The notes below the pieces were generated by a model. The model was given only the letters and a program-made list of their open reading frames with translations. It was not told where the DNA came from and did not search any database. Shown here in pieces: positions 1 to 5,853 of a stretch of 12,718 nt of DNA. Position 1 is the stretch's first letter, and every line of letters starts with the position of its first letter. Source of the DNA: Actinomycetes bacterium (lineage in GTDB: Bacteria > Actinomycetota > Thermoleophilia > Solirubrobacterales > 70-9); contig JAEYSQ010000066.1 in the NCBI GenBank assembly GCA_023434465.1, positions 1 through 12,718 on the forward strand, given 5' to 3'. The position numbers and the translations under genes are program-made.

Positions 1-44
1 GTTTTTGGGGAATACCACCGTCCCGGACCCCTCGATCACGTCCC
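1..44. repeat. Partial copy of the palindromic intergenic repeat, cut by the window edge
   Basis: The window opens inside a repeat: GTTTTTGGGG at 1-10 equals the right arm of the full copy that follows (102-111). It is followed by the same kind of flank, with ACCACCG at 14-20 and an 18-base stretch at 27-44 that recurs exactly at 130-147. The spacing between equivalent arm positions (1 and 103) is 102 bp, so copies appear to be head-to-tail here and more may lie outside the window. No coding signal covers this stretch. Confidence 0.75.
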
Positions 45-147
45 CTCAGGGCCCGGGTCGGGCGGTTCCCCAAAAACCTCCGGAATGAGGAGCGCAGCGA
101 CGGTTTTTGGGCGACACCACCGAAGCCGAACCCCTCGATCACGTCCC
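36..147. repeat. Full copy of a ~110-bp imperfectly palindromic interspersed repeat (left copy)
   Basis: The core is a 10-bp perfect inverted repeat, CCCAAAAACC at 69-78 and GGTTTTTGGG at 102-111, around a 23-base asymmetric centre (79-101). Bases 65-111 are the exact reverse complement of 12536-12582, and 65-147 matches 12500-12582 at 79 of 83 positions. The flank 36-67 also resembles 12580-12611 if gaps are allowed. The two outer flanks resemble each other in inverted orientation, so the whole unit is a weak large palindrome. It lies just downstream of the SnoaL-like gene. On the minus strand a short CTCC/GGAG hairpin (92-89 with 81-78) precedes five Ts (76-72), so it could also end transcription from that gene. 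REP- or MITE-like is the best description. I recognise no named family. Confidence 0.85.
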
Positions 148-177
148 GCAGGGTCCTCTCGGTCACGTCCTTGAGGG
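131..177. repeat. Two degenerate tandem ~23-bp sub-repeats at the outer edge of the palindromic element
   Basis: CCCCTCGATCACGTCCC followed by GCAGGG (131-153) is followed directly by a diverged version, CCTCTCGGTCACGTCC followed by TTGAGGG (155-177). A third version occurs at 28-51, and inverted relatives flank the right-hand element (12501-12516 and 12597-12611). The constant part is TCACGTCC with AGGG about five bases later. The pattern suggests the flank grew by local duplication. Its function is unknown. Confidence 0.6.
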
Positions 178-191
178 TTGGATCGATCAGG

Positions 192-566
192 TCAGGCCAT
201 GAACGCGGCGCGCGCTTCTTCCTTGTTCTGGAACGGCCGCCAACTAAGCACTTTGGCCTCTTTCAATTCGAAGAGCCAGCCAAGCTCGTCCGAGTAGGCG
301 AGCTCGTCGTTTTCTTCCCAGCGCCAGTCCCGCCTGATCTCGAGCAGAATTCGATCCCCGGCCTGTTCGCACGATTCGACCAGGACCGTCTGCTGCACTC
401 CCCCCGGGGTCTTGGTGGCCCAGGCGCGGGCTTCGTCGCGCCCCTCGCTCAGACCTTTCATGCCGTGGATCCGGACCTCGGGATCGAGCAGTTCGACGAA
501 GGCGTCGAGCTCCGAACGGTTGAAGGTCGAGACGAACGCCCGAACGGTTTTCTCCTCAGGGCTCAT
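192..566 (-). CDS. SnoaL/NTF2-like small protein, function unknown
   Basis: This 124-residue protein has the length and layout of the SnoaL-like/NTF2 superfamily. An N-terminal helix (EEKTVRAFVSTFNRSELDAF, residues 4-23) is followed by a turn into LLDPEVRIHG (26-35), a glycine-rich bend with GRDEARAWA (41-49), and then alternating beta strands ending in a helix, NKEEARAAF. The fold forms a cone-shaped pocket and serves enzymes (isomerases, cyclases, dehydratases) as well as non-catalytic binding proteins. No residue here lets me choose between these. The ATG starts 23 nt after the secA stop codon, so the gene probably rides on the secA transcript. No good Shine-Dalgarno is visible: the only AAGG lies about 18 nt upstream. 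There is no signal peptide or membrane segment. Many other bacteria carry prfB after secA, so this neighbour is lineage-specific. The fold is fairly secure and the role is open. Confidence 0.85.
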   Translation of the reverse strand: MSPEEKTVRAFVSTFNRSELDAFVELLDPEVRIHGMKGLSEGRDEARAWATKTPGGVQQTVLVESCEQAGDRILLEIRRDWRWEENDELAYSDELGWLFELKEAKVLSWRPFQNKEEARAAFMA

Positions 567-589
567 GACGGCCCCGGATCAGCGCCTTT

Positions 590-3451
590 CTAGGCTCCGT
601 GGCACTTCTTGAACTTCTTGCCCGAGCCACACCAGCAGGGGTCATTTCGACCGATGCTTTCCTTATCGGACTTGACCACGGTTGCCGCTCCGGCCGGTTC
701 TCCGGTCCCGCCGACGTTCGGCATGCCTCCCGGTGCGACACCGGGAACGCCGCCGGTCTGGGCCGGGCCGGGCGTTGCGCCGGCTGCGACTTCGGCCAGG
801 GCTGAGGGCTGCGCCTCGGCGGTGCCACCCGAGTAGTCGAGTGTTGACTCGTCCGGCTCGTCGACTGGCGGTGCGAAAGCACCATCGACCTGATCGGGTT
901 CGATTTCGATCTCGACGTTGTAGATCAGGCGGCTGAACTCTTCCCAGATGCCGTTCATCAGCTCCTGGAACATCGAGTAGCCCTCGTTCTTGTACGCGAC
1001 CAGGGGATCGATCTGGGCGAACCCGCGCAGGTGAATACCTTCGCGGAGGTAGTCCATGTCGTACAGGTGCTCGCGCCAGCGCGAGTCGATCACCTGCATC
1101 AGCAGGGTCCGCTCCAGGTAACGCATGATTTCCTCGCCGAACTCGGCTTCCCGTTCGTCGTACGCCTTCTGGGCATCTTCGTAGAGCTCCAGCTTGAGCG
1201 CTTCGGGCTCGGTCGATTCCGGCGCCATGCCGGCCACGTCAATCGCGCAGGGCCAGATCTGGTGAAGCTGCGAGTCGAGTCCGGGCAGATCCCATTCCTC
1301 GATGATGTCGCCGATCAGGAATTCATCGACCAGGCGGCCGATCACCCCGTCGACTTCCTCGCGGGCGATCTCGGACATGTCGCGACCCTCGAGAATCTCG
1401 CCGCGATACTTGTAGATGACCCGCCGCTGTTCGTTCATCACGTCGTCGTACTCGAGGACGCGTTTGCGGATCAGGAAGTTCTGCTCTTCGACCTTCTTCT
1501 GGGCATTCTCGACGGTCTTGGTCAGCATCTTGGCCTCGAGCGGCATTTCGTGCCCCTCTTCGTCGGTCGGTCCGAGACGGTCGAGGATCTTGTAGATCCG
1601 GTCGCCGGCGAAAAGGCGGATCACGTCGTCTTCGGCCGAGAGGAAAAATCGGGAAGCGCCGGGGTCACCCTGTCGACCGGCACGACCGCGCAGCTGGTTG
1701 TCGATGCGGCGGGACTCGTGGCGCTCGGTGCCGCAGATGAACAGCCCGCCGAGCGACTTGACCTCTTCGGCCTCCGCCTCGCACTGCGGCTTCAGTTCGG
1801 CGGCAATCTTCTCGACCGCCTCGTTGTAGCCCTCGTCTTCAGGCGCGAGGCCCTGCTTGGCGACCTGCGGATGGGCCATCCCCTCCGGGTCACCTCCCAG
1901 CTTGATGTCGACGCCACGACCGGCCATGTTGGTCGCGATCGTCACGGAGCCTTTGCGCCCGGCCTGGGCGATCGTCTCACCCTCGCGCTCGGCATGTTCT
2001 GGCTTCGCGTTGAGGACCACATGTTCGATCCCCTGCTTCTTGAGCTCGGCCGAGATCATTTCCGAAACTTCGACCGAGACGGTGCCGACCAGGATCGGCT
2101 GTCCGGTCTCGTGCCGGGCGACCAGTTCGCGGACGACCGCGTTCCATTTGCCTTCCTTGGTCTTGAAGATCTGGTCGTTCTGGTCGTCGCGGGTGATCGG
2201 CCGGTTGGTCGGCACCTCGACTACGGGCACCTTGTAGATCTTCATGAACTCCACCGCTTCGGTGAGCGCCGTACCGGTCATTCCGGAGAGCTTGTCGTAA
2301 AGGCGGAAATAGTTCTGAAGGGTGATCGTCGCGAGGGTCTGGTTTTCCTCACGGATCGCCACGCCTTCTTTGGCCTCGACCGCCTGGTGCAGGCCTTCCG
2401 ACCAGCGACGGCCTTCGAGGATGCGACCGGTGAACTCGTCGATGATCATGACTTCCCCGTCGACCACGGCGTAGTCCTTGTCCTTCTTGTAGAGCGACTC
2501 GGCCTTTAGCGACTGGATCAGGTGGTTGACCAGGTTTCCGTTCTCGGCCATGTAGAGGTTCTCGACCCCGATGAACTTTTCGGCGTTCTCGACCCCGCGT
2601 TCGGTTGGTGAAACCGTCTTGTGCTTCTCGTCGAATTCGTAGTCGTAGTCCGCGGCGGAAGTGTCCTTCGACTCACCCATCGACTTGAGCTTGGTCTTCG
2701 CGGGGACGCCCTCCAGCTGCTTGGCGAGGCGGGCGAAGGTGTAATAGGTCTGTGCGGCTTCCTCCGGGGCACCCGAGATGATGAGCGGGGTCCGGGCCTC
2801 GTCGATCAGGATGTTGTCGACCTCGTCGACGATCGCGAAGTCGTGGGTGCGCTGGACTTTCTGTTCGAGCGAACCGGCCATGTTGTCGCGCAGATAATCG
2901 AAGCCGAACTCGGAGTTGGTGCCGTAGGTGACGTCGCAGCCGTACTTTTCACGCCGCTCGTCCGGCTCGTCGTTCTCCTGGATCCATCCGACCGTCACGC
3001 CGAGCATGTCGTAGATCGGCTTCATCCAGAGCGCGTCCCGCTTCGACAGGTAATCGTTGACCGTGACTACGTGAACTGACTTGCCGGCCAGCGCATTGAG
3101 GACGATGGCCAGGGTGCTGGTCAGGGTCTTGCCTTCGCCGGTCTTCATCTCGGCGATCGCTCCGTCGTGGACGACCATCCCACCGATCAGCTGCACGTCG
3201 TAGTGGCGCTGGCCGAGCGTCCGCCAGGCGGCCTCGCGGGTGAGCGCGAATGATTCCGGCAGCAGGTCGTCGAGCGATTCGCCGTTCTTCGCTCTTTCCC
3301 GGAGCGCGTTGGCTTCTTCGAGCAGCTCGTGGTCTTCGAGCTCCTTCATTTCGGGCTCGATCCGGTTGATCGAATCGACCCGTTTCTCGTATGCCTTGAA
3401 CTTGCGCCCCTCCCCCATCCTGAGCGCACGATCGATTAGCTGAATGGCCAT
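590..3451 (-). CDS. secA: Protein translocase subunit SecA (preprotein translocase ATPase)
   Basis: SecA is the ATP-driven motor that pushes unfolded preproteins through the SecYEG channel at the inner face of the cytoplasmic membrane. The 953 residues are full length for the family (E. coli SecA has 901). Visible landmarks are Walker A MKTGEGKT (102-109), the DEVD Walker B box (209-212) followed by ILIDEARTPLIISG, the preprotein cross-linking region from about 230 to 375, LSGMTGTA (388-395 region), helicase motif V ATNMAGRGVDIKLGG (506-520), motif VI QLRGRAGRQGDPG (586-598), and the helical scaffold/wing region after about 610. A Gly/Pro/Ala-rich linker (about 865-930) leads to the C-terminal zinc motif with C939, C941, C950 and H951, which in other bacteria contacts SecB or lipids. 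The gene follows comF and hpf, a conserved order. The ATG has no Shine-Dalgarno, but TAACCT lies 7 nt before it, so the mRNA may be leaderless. All key residues look intact. Confidence 0.98.
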   Translation of the reverse strand: MAIQLIDRALRMGEGRKFKAYEKRVDSINRIEPEMKELEDHELLEEANALRERAKNGESLDDLLPESFALTREAAWRTLGQRHYDVQLIGGMVVHDGAIAEMKTGEGKTLTSTLAIVLNALAGKSVHVVTVNDYLSKRDALWMKPIYDMLGVTVGWIQENDEPDERREKYGCDVTYGTNSEFGFDYLRDNMAGSLEQKVQRTHDFAIVDEVDNILIDEARTPLIISGAPEEAAQTYYTFARLAKQLEGVPAKTKLKSMGESKDTSAADYDYEFDEKHKTVSPTERGVENAEKFIGVENLYMAENGNLVNHLIQSLKAESLYKKDKDYAVVDGEVMIIDEFTGRILEGRRWSEGLHQAVEAKEGVAIREENQTLATITLQNYFRLYDKLSGMTGTALTEAVEFMKIYKVPVVEVPTNRPITRDDQNDQIFKTKEGKWNAVVRELVARHETGQPILVGTVSVEVSEMISAELKKQGIEHVVLNAKPEHAEREGETIAQAGRKGSVTIATNMAGRGVDIKLGGDPEGMAHPQVAKQGLAPEDEGYNEAVEKIAAELKPQCEAEAEEVKSLGGLFICGTERHESRRIDNQLRGRAGRQGDPGASRFFLSAEDDVIRLFAGDRIYKILDRLGPTDEEGHEMPLEAKMLTKTVENAQKKVEEQNFLIRKRVLEYDDVMNEQRRVIYKYRGEILEGRDMSEIAREEVDGVIGRLVDEFLIGDIIEEWDLPGLDSQLHQIWPCAIDVAGMAPESTEPEALKLELYEDAQKAYDEREAEFGEEIMRYLERTLLMQVIDSRWREHLYDMDYLREGIHLRGFAQIDPLVAYKNEGYSMFQELMNGIWEEFSRLIYNVEIEIEPDQVDGAFAPPVDEPDESTLDYSGGTAEAQPSALAEVAAGATPGPAQTGGVPGVAPGGMPNVGGTGEPAGAATVVKSDKESIGRNDPCWCGSGKKFKKCHGA

Positions 3452-3458
3452 GAAGACT

Positions 3459-3464
3459 AGGTTA
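3459..3464 (-). promoter_or_regulatory. Possible -10 box for a leaderless secA transcript
   Basis: On the minus strand TAACCT (pattern TAnnnT, the actinobacterial -10 form) ends 7 nt before the secA ATG. This would place the transcription start at or next to the A of the start codon. There is no Shine-Dalgarno upstream of secA, and a terminator hairpin separates it from hpf, so a local promoter is plausible. I found no convincing -35 hexamer at 16-18 nt spacing, hence the low confidence. Confidence 0.35.
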
Positions 3465-3509
3465 GCCGTTGGGAGTCACCGCCGACTGAAGGTGGCGGCC
3501 CGCGCAAGA

Positions 3510-3536
3510 CGAAGGGGCCGGTTTTCGGCCCCTTCG
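3510..3536 (-). terminator. Hairpin terminator between hpf and secA
   Basis: An 11-bp perfect stem (3510-3520 paired with 3526-3536; arms CGAAGGGGCCG and CGGCCCCTTCG on the plus strand) has a 5-nt loop. It lies 60 bp past the hpf stop codon, with no gene overlapping it. On the minus strand the following bases are GTCTTGCG, so the U-tract is poor. This stem-only shape is common in high-GC genomes. It should end or attenuate the hpf transcript before secA. Confidence 0.7.
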
Positions 3537-3596
3537 CACTGACTGGATTCTTTCCGGCCGTGGACCTCAGATCCGCGGCCGACCCCTTTCTCCGGC

Positions 3597-3965
3597 CTAG
3601 AGGCCGGGCTGAGCACCTCCGGCTTCTCGGCCCTGGAGGCGATTTACAAGTTTGCGGGTTTCCCTCCGCTTCCTGCGCTTCTCCCGGTGTCGCTTCACCT
3701 GCCTGCGCATGTCCTCTGCGATTTCGTGGATGGTGTGGGTCATCTCGGGGCTGGCCTCATGGGCATGAAGCGTCACCCCTTTCAGGTGCAGGGTTGCCTC
3801 GGCCACGTACTTGTCGGCAATGGCCGGGTTCTGCTCCTCGGAGACGACAACTTCGATGCGGGCAAGCGGCGAAACCTGTTCTCCAAGCCGCTTGAACCGC
3901 TGGGTCACCTGCTCGCGCAACTCGTCGTTTACCTCGACGTTGCGACCACGAATTTCGATTCGCAT
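3597..3965 (-). CDS. hpf: Ribosome hibernation promoting factor, short form (HPF/RaiA/YfiA family)
   Basis: This is a 122-residue member of the ribosome hibernation/ribosome-associated inhibitor family. Such proteins bind the small subunit near the decoding centre and silence or protect idle ribosomes during starvation or stress. The N-terminus MRIEIRGRNVEVNDELREQV and the later ARIEVVVSEE, YVAEATLHLKG and a helix around residues 75-90 match the beta-alpha-beta-beta-beta-alpha core. The C-terminus is a strongly basic tail (KRHREKRRKRRETRK, about residues 91-105). The frame is open for another 21 codons upstream, but the start at 3965 is preferred because GAGGAGGT (3976-3969) sits just before it and the family N-terminus begins there. 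Most actinobacterial homologues are long forms with a second dimerisation domain, which is missing here. The gene has its own promoter and a downstream hairpin, so it can be regulated apart from comF and secA. Confidence 0.93.
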   Translation of the reverse strand: MRIEIRGRNVEVNDELREQVTQRFKRLGEQVSPLARIEVVVSEEQNPAIADKYVAEATLHLKGVTLHAHEASPEMTHTIHEIAEDMRRQVKRHREKRRKRRETRKLVNRLQGREAGGAQPGL

Positions 3966-3968
3966 GGG

Positions 3969-3976
3969 ACCTCCTC
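3969..3976 (-). promoter_or_regulatory. Ribosome binding site that fixes the hpf start
   Basis: GAGGAGGT on the minus strand is the strongest Shine-Dalgarno in the window and ends 3 nt before the ATG at 3965. It argues against the in-frame upstream start at 4028, which would add 21 residues unlike the family. That upstream start would also overlap the -35 element of the predicted promoter. Confidence 0.85.
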
Positions 3977-3999
3977 GCGGGGTTGTGTTCCTTTTCCGG

Positions 4000-4028
4000 A
4001 TGGTAGCCGGGCGACAGGTCGTTGGCAA
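4000..4028 (-). promoter_or_regulatory. Sigma70-type promoter for hpf
   Basis: On the minus strand, TTGCCA (4028-4023) and TACCAT (4005-4000) are separated by exactly 17 nt. They match the -35 TTGACA and -10 TAnnnT consensus well. The -10 box lies 34 nt upstream of the hpf ATG, leaving a leader of about 25-30 nt that contains the strong ribosome binding site. This is the best promoter I can see in the window. Confidence 0.7.
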
Positions 4029-4089
4029 GGGGGCGAACTACGGATTCCGTCCTGACCCGAAAATTGCAGGGCGGGGATCGCTTCAGCGC

Positions 4090-4728
4090 TCACAATCTTC
4101 GAGTGAAAGTGAGGGCGTAAATCTCCGCTGCCCCGGCCCGGCGGAGTGCTCCGGCCGCCGTCGAGAGAGTCGCTCCGGTGGTCATCACGTCGTCGACCAG
4201 GAGTATTTCGCGTCCCCCGACGAGCCGGGGCGCCTCGTCAGCGGGACGGATGTCGGGCGGGCTGCCCAGGCGACTGCTTCGACCGCCGCCGCGTTGCCGA
4301 CCGGAACCGCGACGATGGAGGACTGGTTCCGGGGCTCGGCTGACTTCGGTCAGGCCGGCCACCTCGGTGGCCAGCACTCCGACCGGGTCAAAGCCGCGCA
4401 TCCATGTCCGGATGCGAGCGGGCGGTACCGGCACCAGCAGCCGGTTTGCGGAAGCTCCGGCGGCATCAGTCATGAATCCGGCGATCAGGCCGGCAAGGGC
4501 GGTCAGGTGCCGGAACTTGAAGGCGGCAAGAAGATCCCGGGCGATCCCGTCGTGGTCGGCGCATGAAGCAATCCGGTCGACCCCCTCCGGGGGTTCGGTC
4601 CTGAGCACAGGCGAACGATTGAGCTCCCGCATGCAGCTGCCACAGATCAGGCTTTCGGGATCAACTGCCGCCCCGCAGAGCGGACAACGCGAAGGCACAA
4701 ACCAACTGGCAACCCGACCAGAGTCCAT
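4090..4728 (-). CDS. comF: ComF family phosphoribosyltransferase-like protein
   Basis: The 212-residue protein has the ComFC/GntX layout. An N-terminal zinc finger with CPLC (C15, C18) and CGSC (C29, C32) is followed by a type I phosphoribosyltransferase domain. That domain contains DLLAAFKFR (65-73), VPVPPARIRTWMRGFDP (99-115) and the PRPP-binding loop LLVDDVMTTGATL (176-188). In naturally competent bacteria ComF proteins help single-stranded DNA uptake or processing. Many non-competent species keep the gene with no proven role, and no phosphoribosyl acceptor is known. It starts 108 nt after the sugar nucleotidyltransferase gene and precedes hpf and secA, the same order as in many Gram-positive bacteria. 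AGGA lies 7 nt before the ATG. The segment after EPVLHRR is rich in Gly/Arg/Ser and diverges from the usual Q-x-G-L-x-x-x-x-R-x-x-N pattern. Family assignment is firm and competence is not implied. Confidence 0.92.
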   Translation of the reverse strand: MDSGRVASWFVPSRCPLCGAAVDPESLICGSCMRELNRSPVLRTEPPEGVDRIASCADHDGIARDLLAAFKFRHLTALAGLIAGFMTDAAGASANRLLVPVPPARIRTWMRGFDPVGVLATEVAGLTEVSRAPEPVLHRRGSGRQRGGGRSSRLGSPPDIRPADEAPRLVGGREILLVDDVMTTGATLSTAAGALRRAGAAEIYALTFTRRL

Positions 4729-4810
4729 CCCTGAATCCTGCCCGGAAAAACCTCACAAGTGGCTCGACAACTGCAACAAATCACCACCAATCAGAGCCCC
4801 TGCCACCATC

Positions 4811-4823
4811 CGGGCCCCGCCCG
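4811..4823 (-). terminator. Weak GC hairpin after the six-gene sugar/LCP operon
   Basis: CGGGC, CCC, GCCCG forms a 5-bp stem with a 3-nt loop starting 14 bp past the stop codon of the last operon gene. There is no T-run after it on the minus strand. It may mark the operon's 3' end but could equally be chance in GC-rich DNA. Confidence 0.25.
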
Positions 4824-4836
4824 ACTTGCAGGTTCT

Positions 4837-5853
4837 TCAATCCCGGGTGGGACCAAGCAGGCCGCCGGCCAAAAAGGCGCCCTTCTCGAGCGAAGAGCGG
4901 CTGAGCAGGACGGCTTCGCGCACTCCGGCTCCGGCGCCGATCGAACAGTTCGTTCCCAGCACGAGCGGACCAACCAGCTGTGCCCCCTCACCAATCCTGA
5001 CCCCGTCTCCGATCAGGACCGGACCGTCAATTTCGGCACCTTCAAGACCCTCGACTTCTCCTTCGGCCCAGACGTCGGGAAGGATCTGCTCGCTCGGCAG
5101 TCCCAGGTCCACCTCACCGGACAGTCCGTCGAAGTTGCTCTGGATCAATTCGTCGATCGTTCCGATGTCGTTCCAGTACGCCTCGGTCTCGTAGGCGTAG
5201 AAATCGATTCCCGCGTCGAGCAACCCGGGAAAGACGTCGTAAGCCCAGTCGGCGAAATCGTCGGGATGTCCAGGTGCCATCAGCTTGCTCTCCCCGGGTC
5301 CGGGAAAGTGATCGAAGATCTCGCGGTTGAACATGTAAATGCCGCAATTGGCGAGATCCGAGAGCGCCTCTTCGGGATCCGGTTTCTCCTGGAAACCCTG
5401 GATGCGGCCGTCCTCGTCGGTGATCACCACGCCAAACTCGGAGGTGTCGGCGACCGTTCGCGTGGCGAGGGTGGCGATCCCTCCATGCGAACGGTGGAAC
5501 TCCCTCATCGCAGCCAGGTCGAGGTCGGTCATCGCGTCGCCCGAGATGACGAGGAAGTCATCCTCGAAGAAATGGGAAGCGAAACGGACCCCGCCCGCGG
5601 TACCGAGCAGCTCGTCCTCGAACGAGTAGTTCAGCTCCACCCCGAACCCGGAACCGTCCCCGAAATGGTCCTTGATCGCGTCGGGATACCAGTGGATGTT
5701 GGCTATGACTTCAGTGAAATCGTTGCTGGCGAGCAGCCTGATTATGTGTTCCATAACCGGCCGGTTCAGAACCGGGACCATCGGCTTGGGCACTGCTCGG
5801 GTGACCGGCCTGAGTCTCGTGCCCAGTCCGGCGGCCAACACCATCGCTCTCAT
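4837..5853 (-). CDS. Sugar-1-phosphate nucleotidyltransferase (GDP-mannose pyrophosphorylase-like) with left-handed beta-helix domain
   Basis: The 338-residue protein transfers a nucleotide from an NTP to a sugar-1-phosphate. The N-terminal nucleotidyltransferase domain shows AAGLGTRLRP (7-16), PKPMVPV (22-28), GTAGGV (84-89), the metal-binding SGDAMTDLD (104-112), GFQEKP (153-158) and YWNDIGT (226-232). A C-terminal hexapeptide-repeat beta-helix follows (about 245-330: IDGPVLIGDGVRIGEG, then PLVLGTNCSIGAG). The opening MRAMVLAAG...KPMVPVLNRPVME resembles the pyrophosphorylase half of fused cyanobacterial pyrophosphorylase/phosphomannomutase proteins, but no mutase domain is attached. The frame continues 38 codons further upstream inside the isomerase gene. 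The ATG at 5853 is preferred because the family N-terminus starts there and its A is shared with the preceding TGA stop (TGATG coupling). An in-frame ATG at 5844 is an alternative start. GDP-mannose is the likely product given the isomerase, but a glucose or other sugar substrate is possible. Confidence 0.9.
   Translation of the reverse strand: MRAMVLAAGLGTRLRPVTRAVPKPMVPVLNRPVMEHIIRLLASNDFTEVIANIHWYPDAIKDHFGDGSGFGVELNYSFEDELLGTAGGVRFASHFFEDDFLVISGDAMTDLDLAAMREFHRSHGGIATLATRTVADTSEFGVVITDEDGRIQGFQEKPDPEEALSDLANCGIYMFNREIFDHFPGPGESKLMAPGHPDDFADWAYDVFPGLLDAGIDFYAYETEAYWNDIGTIDELIQSNFDGLSGEVDLGLPSEQILPDVWAEGEVEGLEGAEIDGPVLIGDGVRIGEGAQLVGPLVLGTNCSIGAGAGVREAVLLSRSSLEKGAFLAGGLLGPTRD

Noticed and set aside
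1..177. Possible CRISPR array at the left edge
   Set aside because: The repeat units are about 100 bp apart, the intervening sequence is itself related between units, and there are no unique 30-40 bp spacers and no cas genes.
171..593. 140-residue plus-strand frame opposite the SnoaL-like gene
   Set aside because: The minus-strand frame has an NTF2-like pattern and sits in line with the secA unit. The plus frame begins in repeat DNA and shows no family resemblance.
1031..2509. 492-residue open frame on the plus strand inside secA
   Set aside because: It is a mirror of secA codons (many His, Val, Leu and Asp), has no domain and no start signals, and lies wholly within a highly conserved gene.
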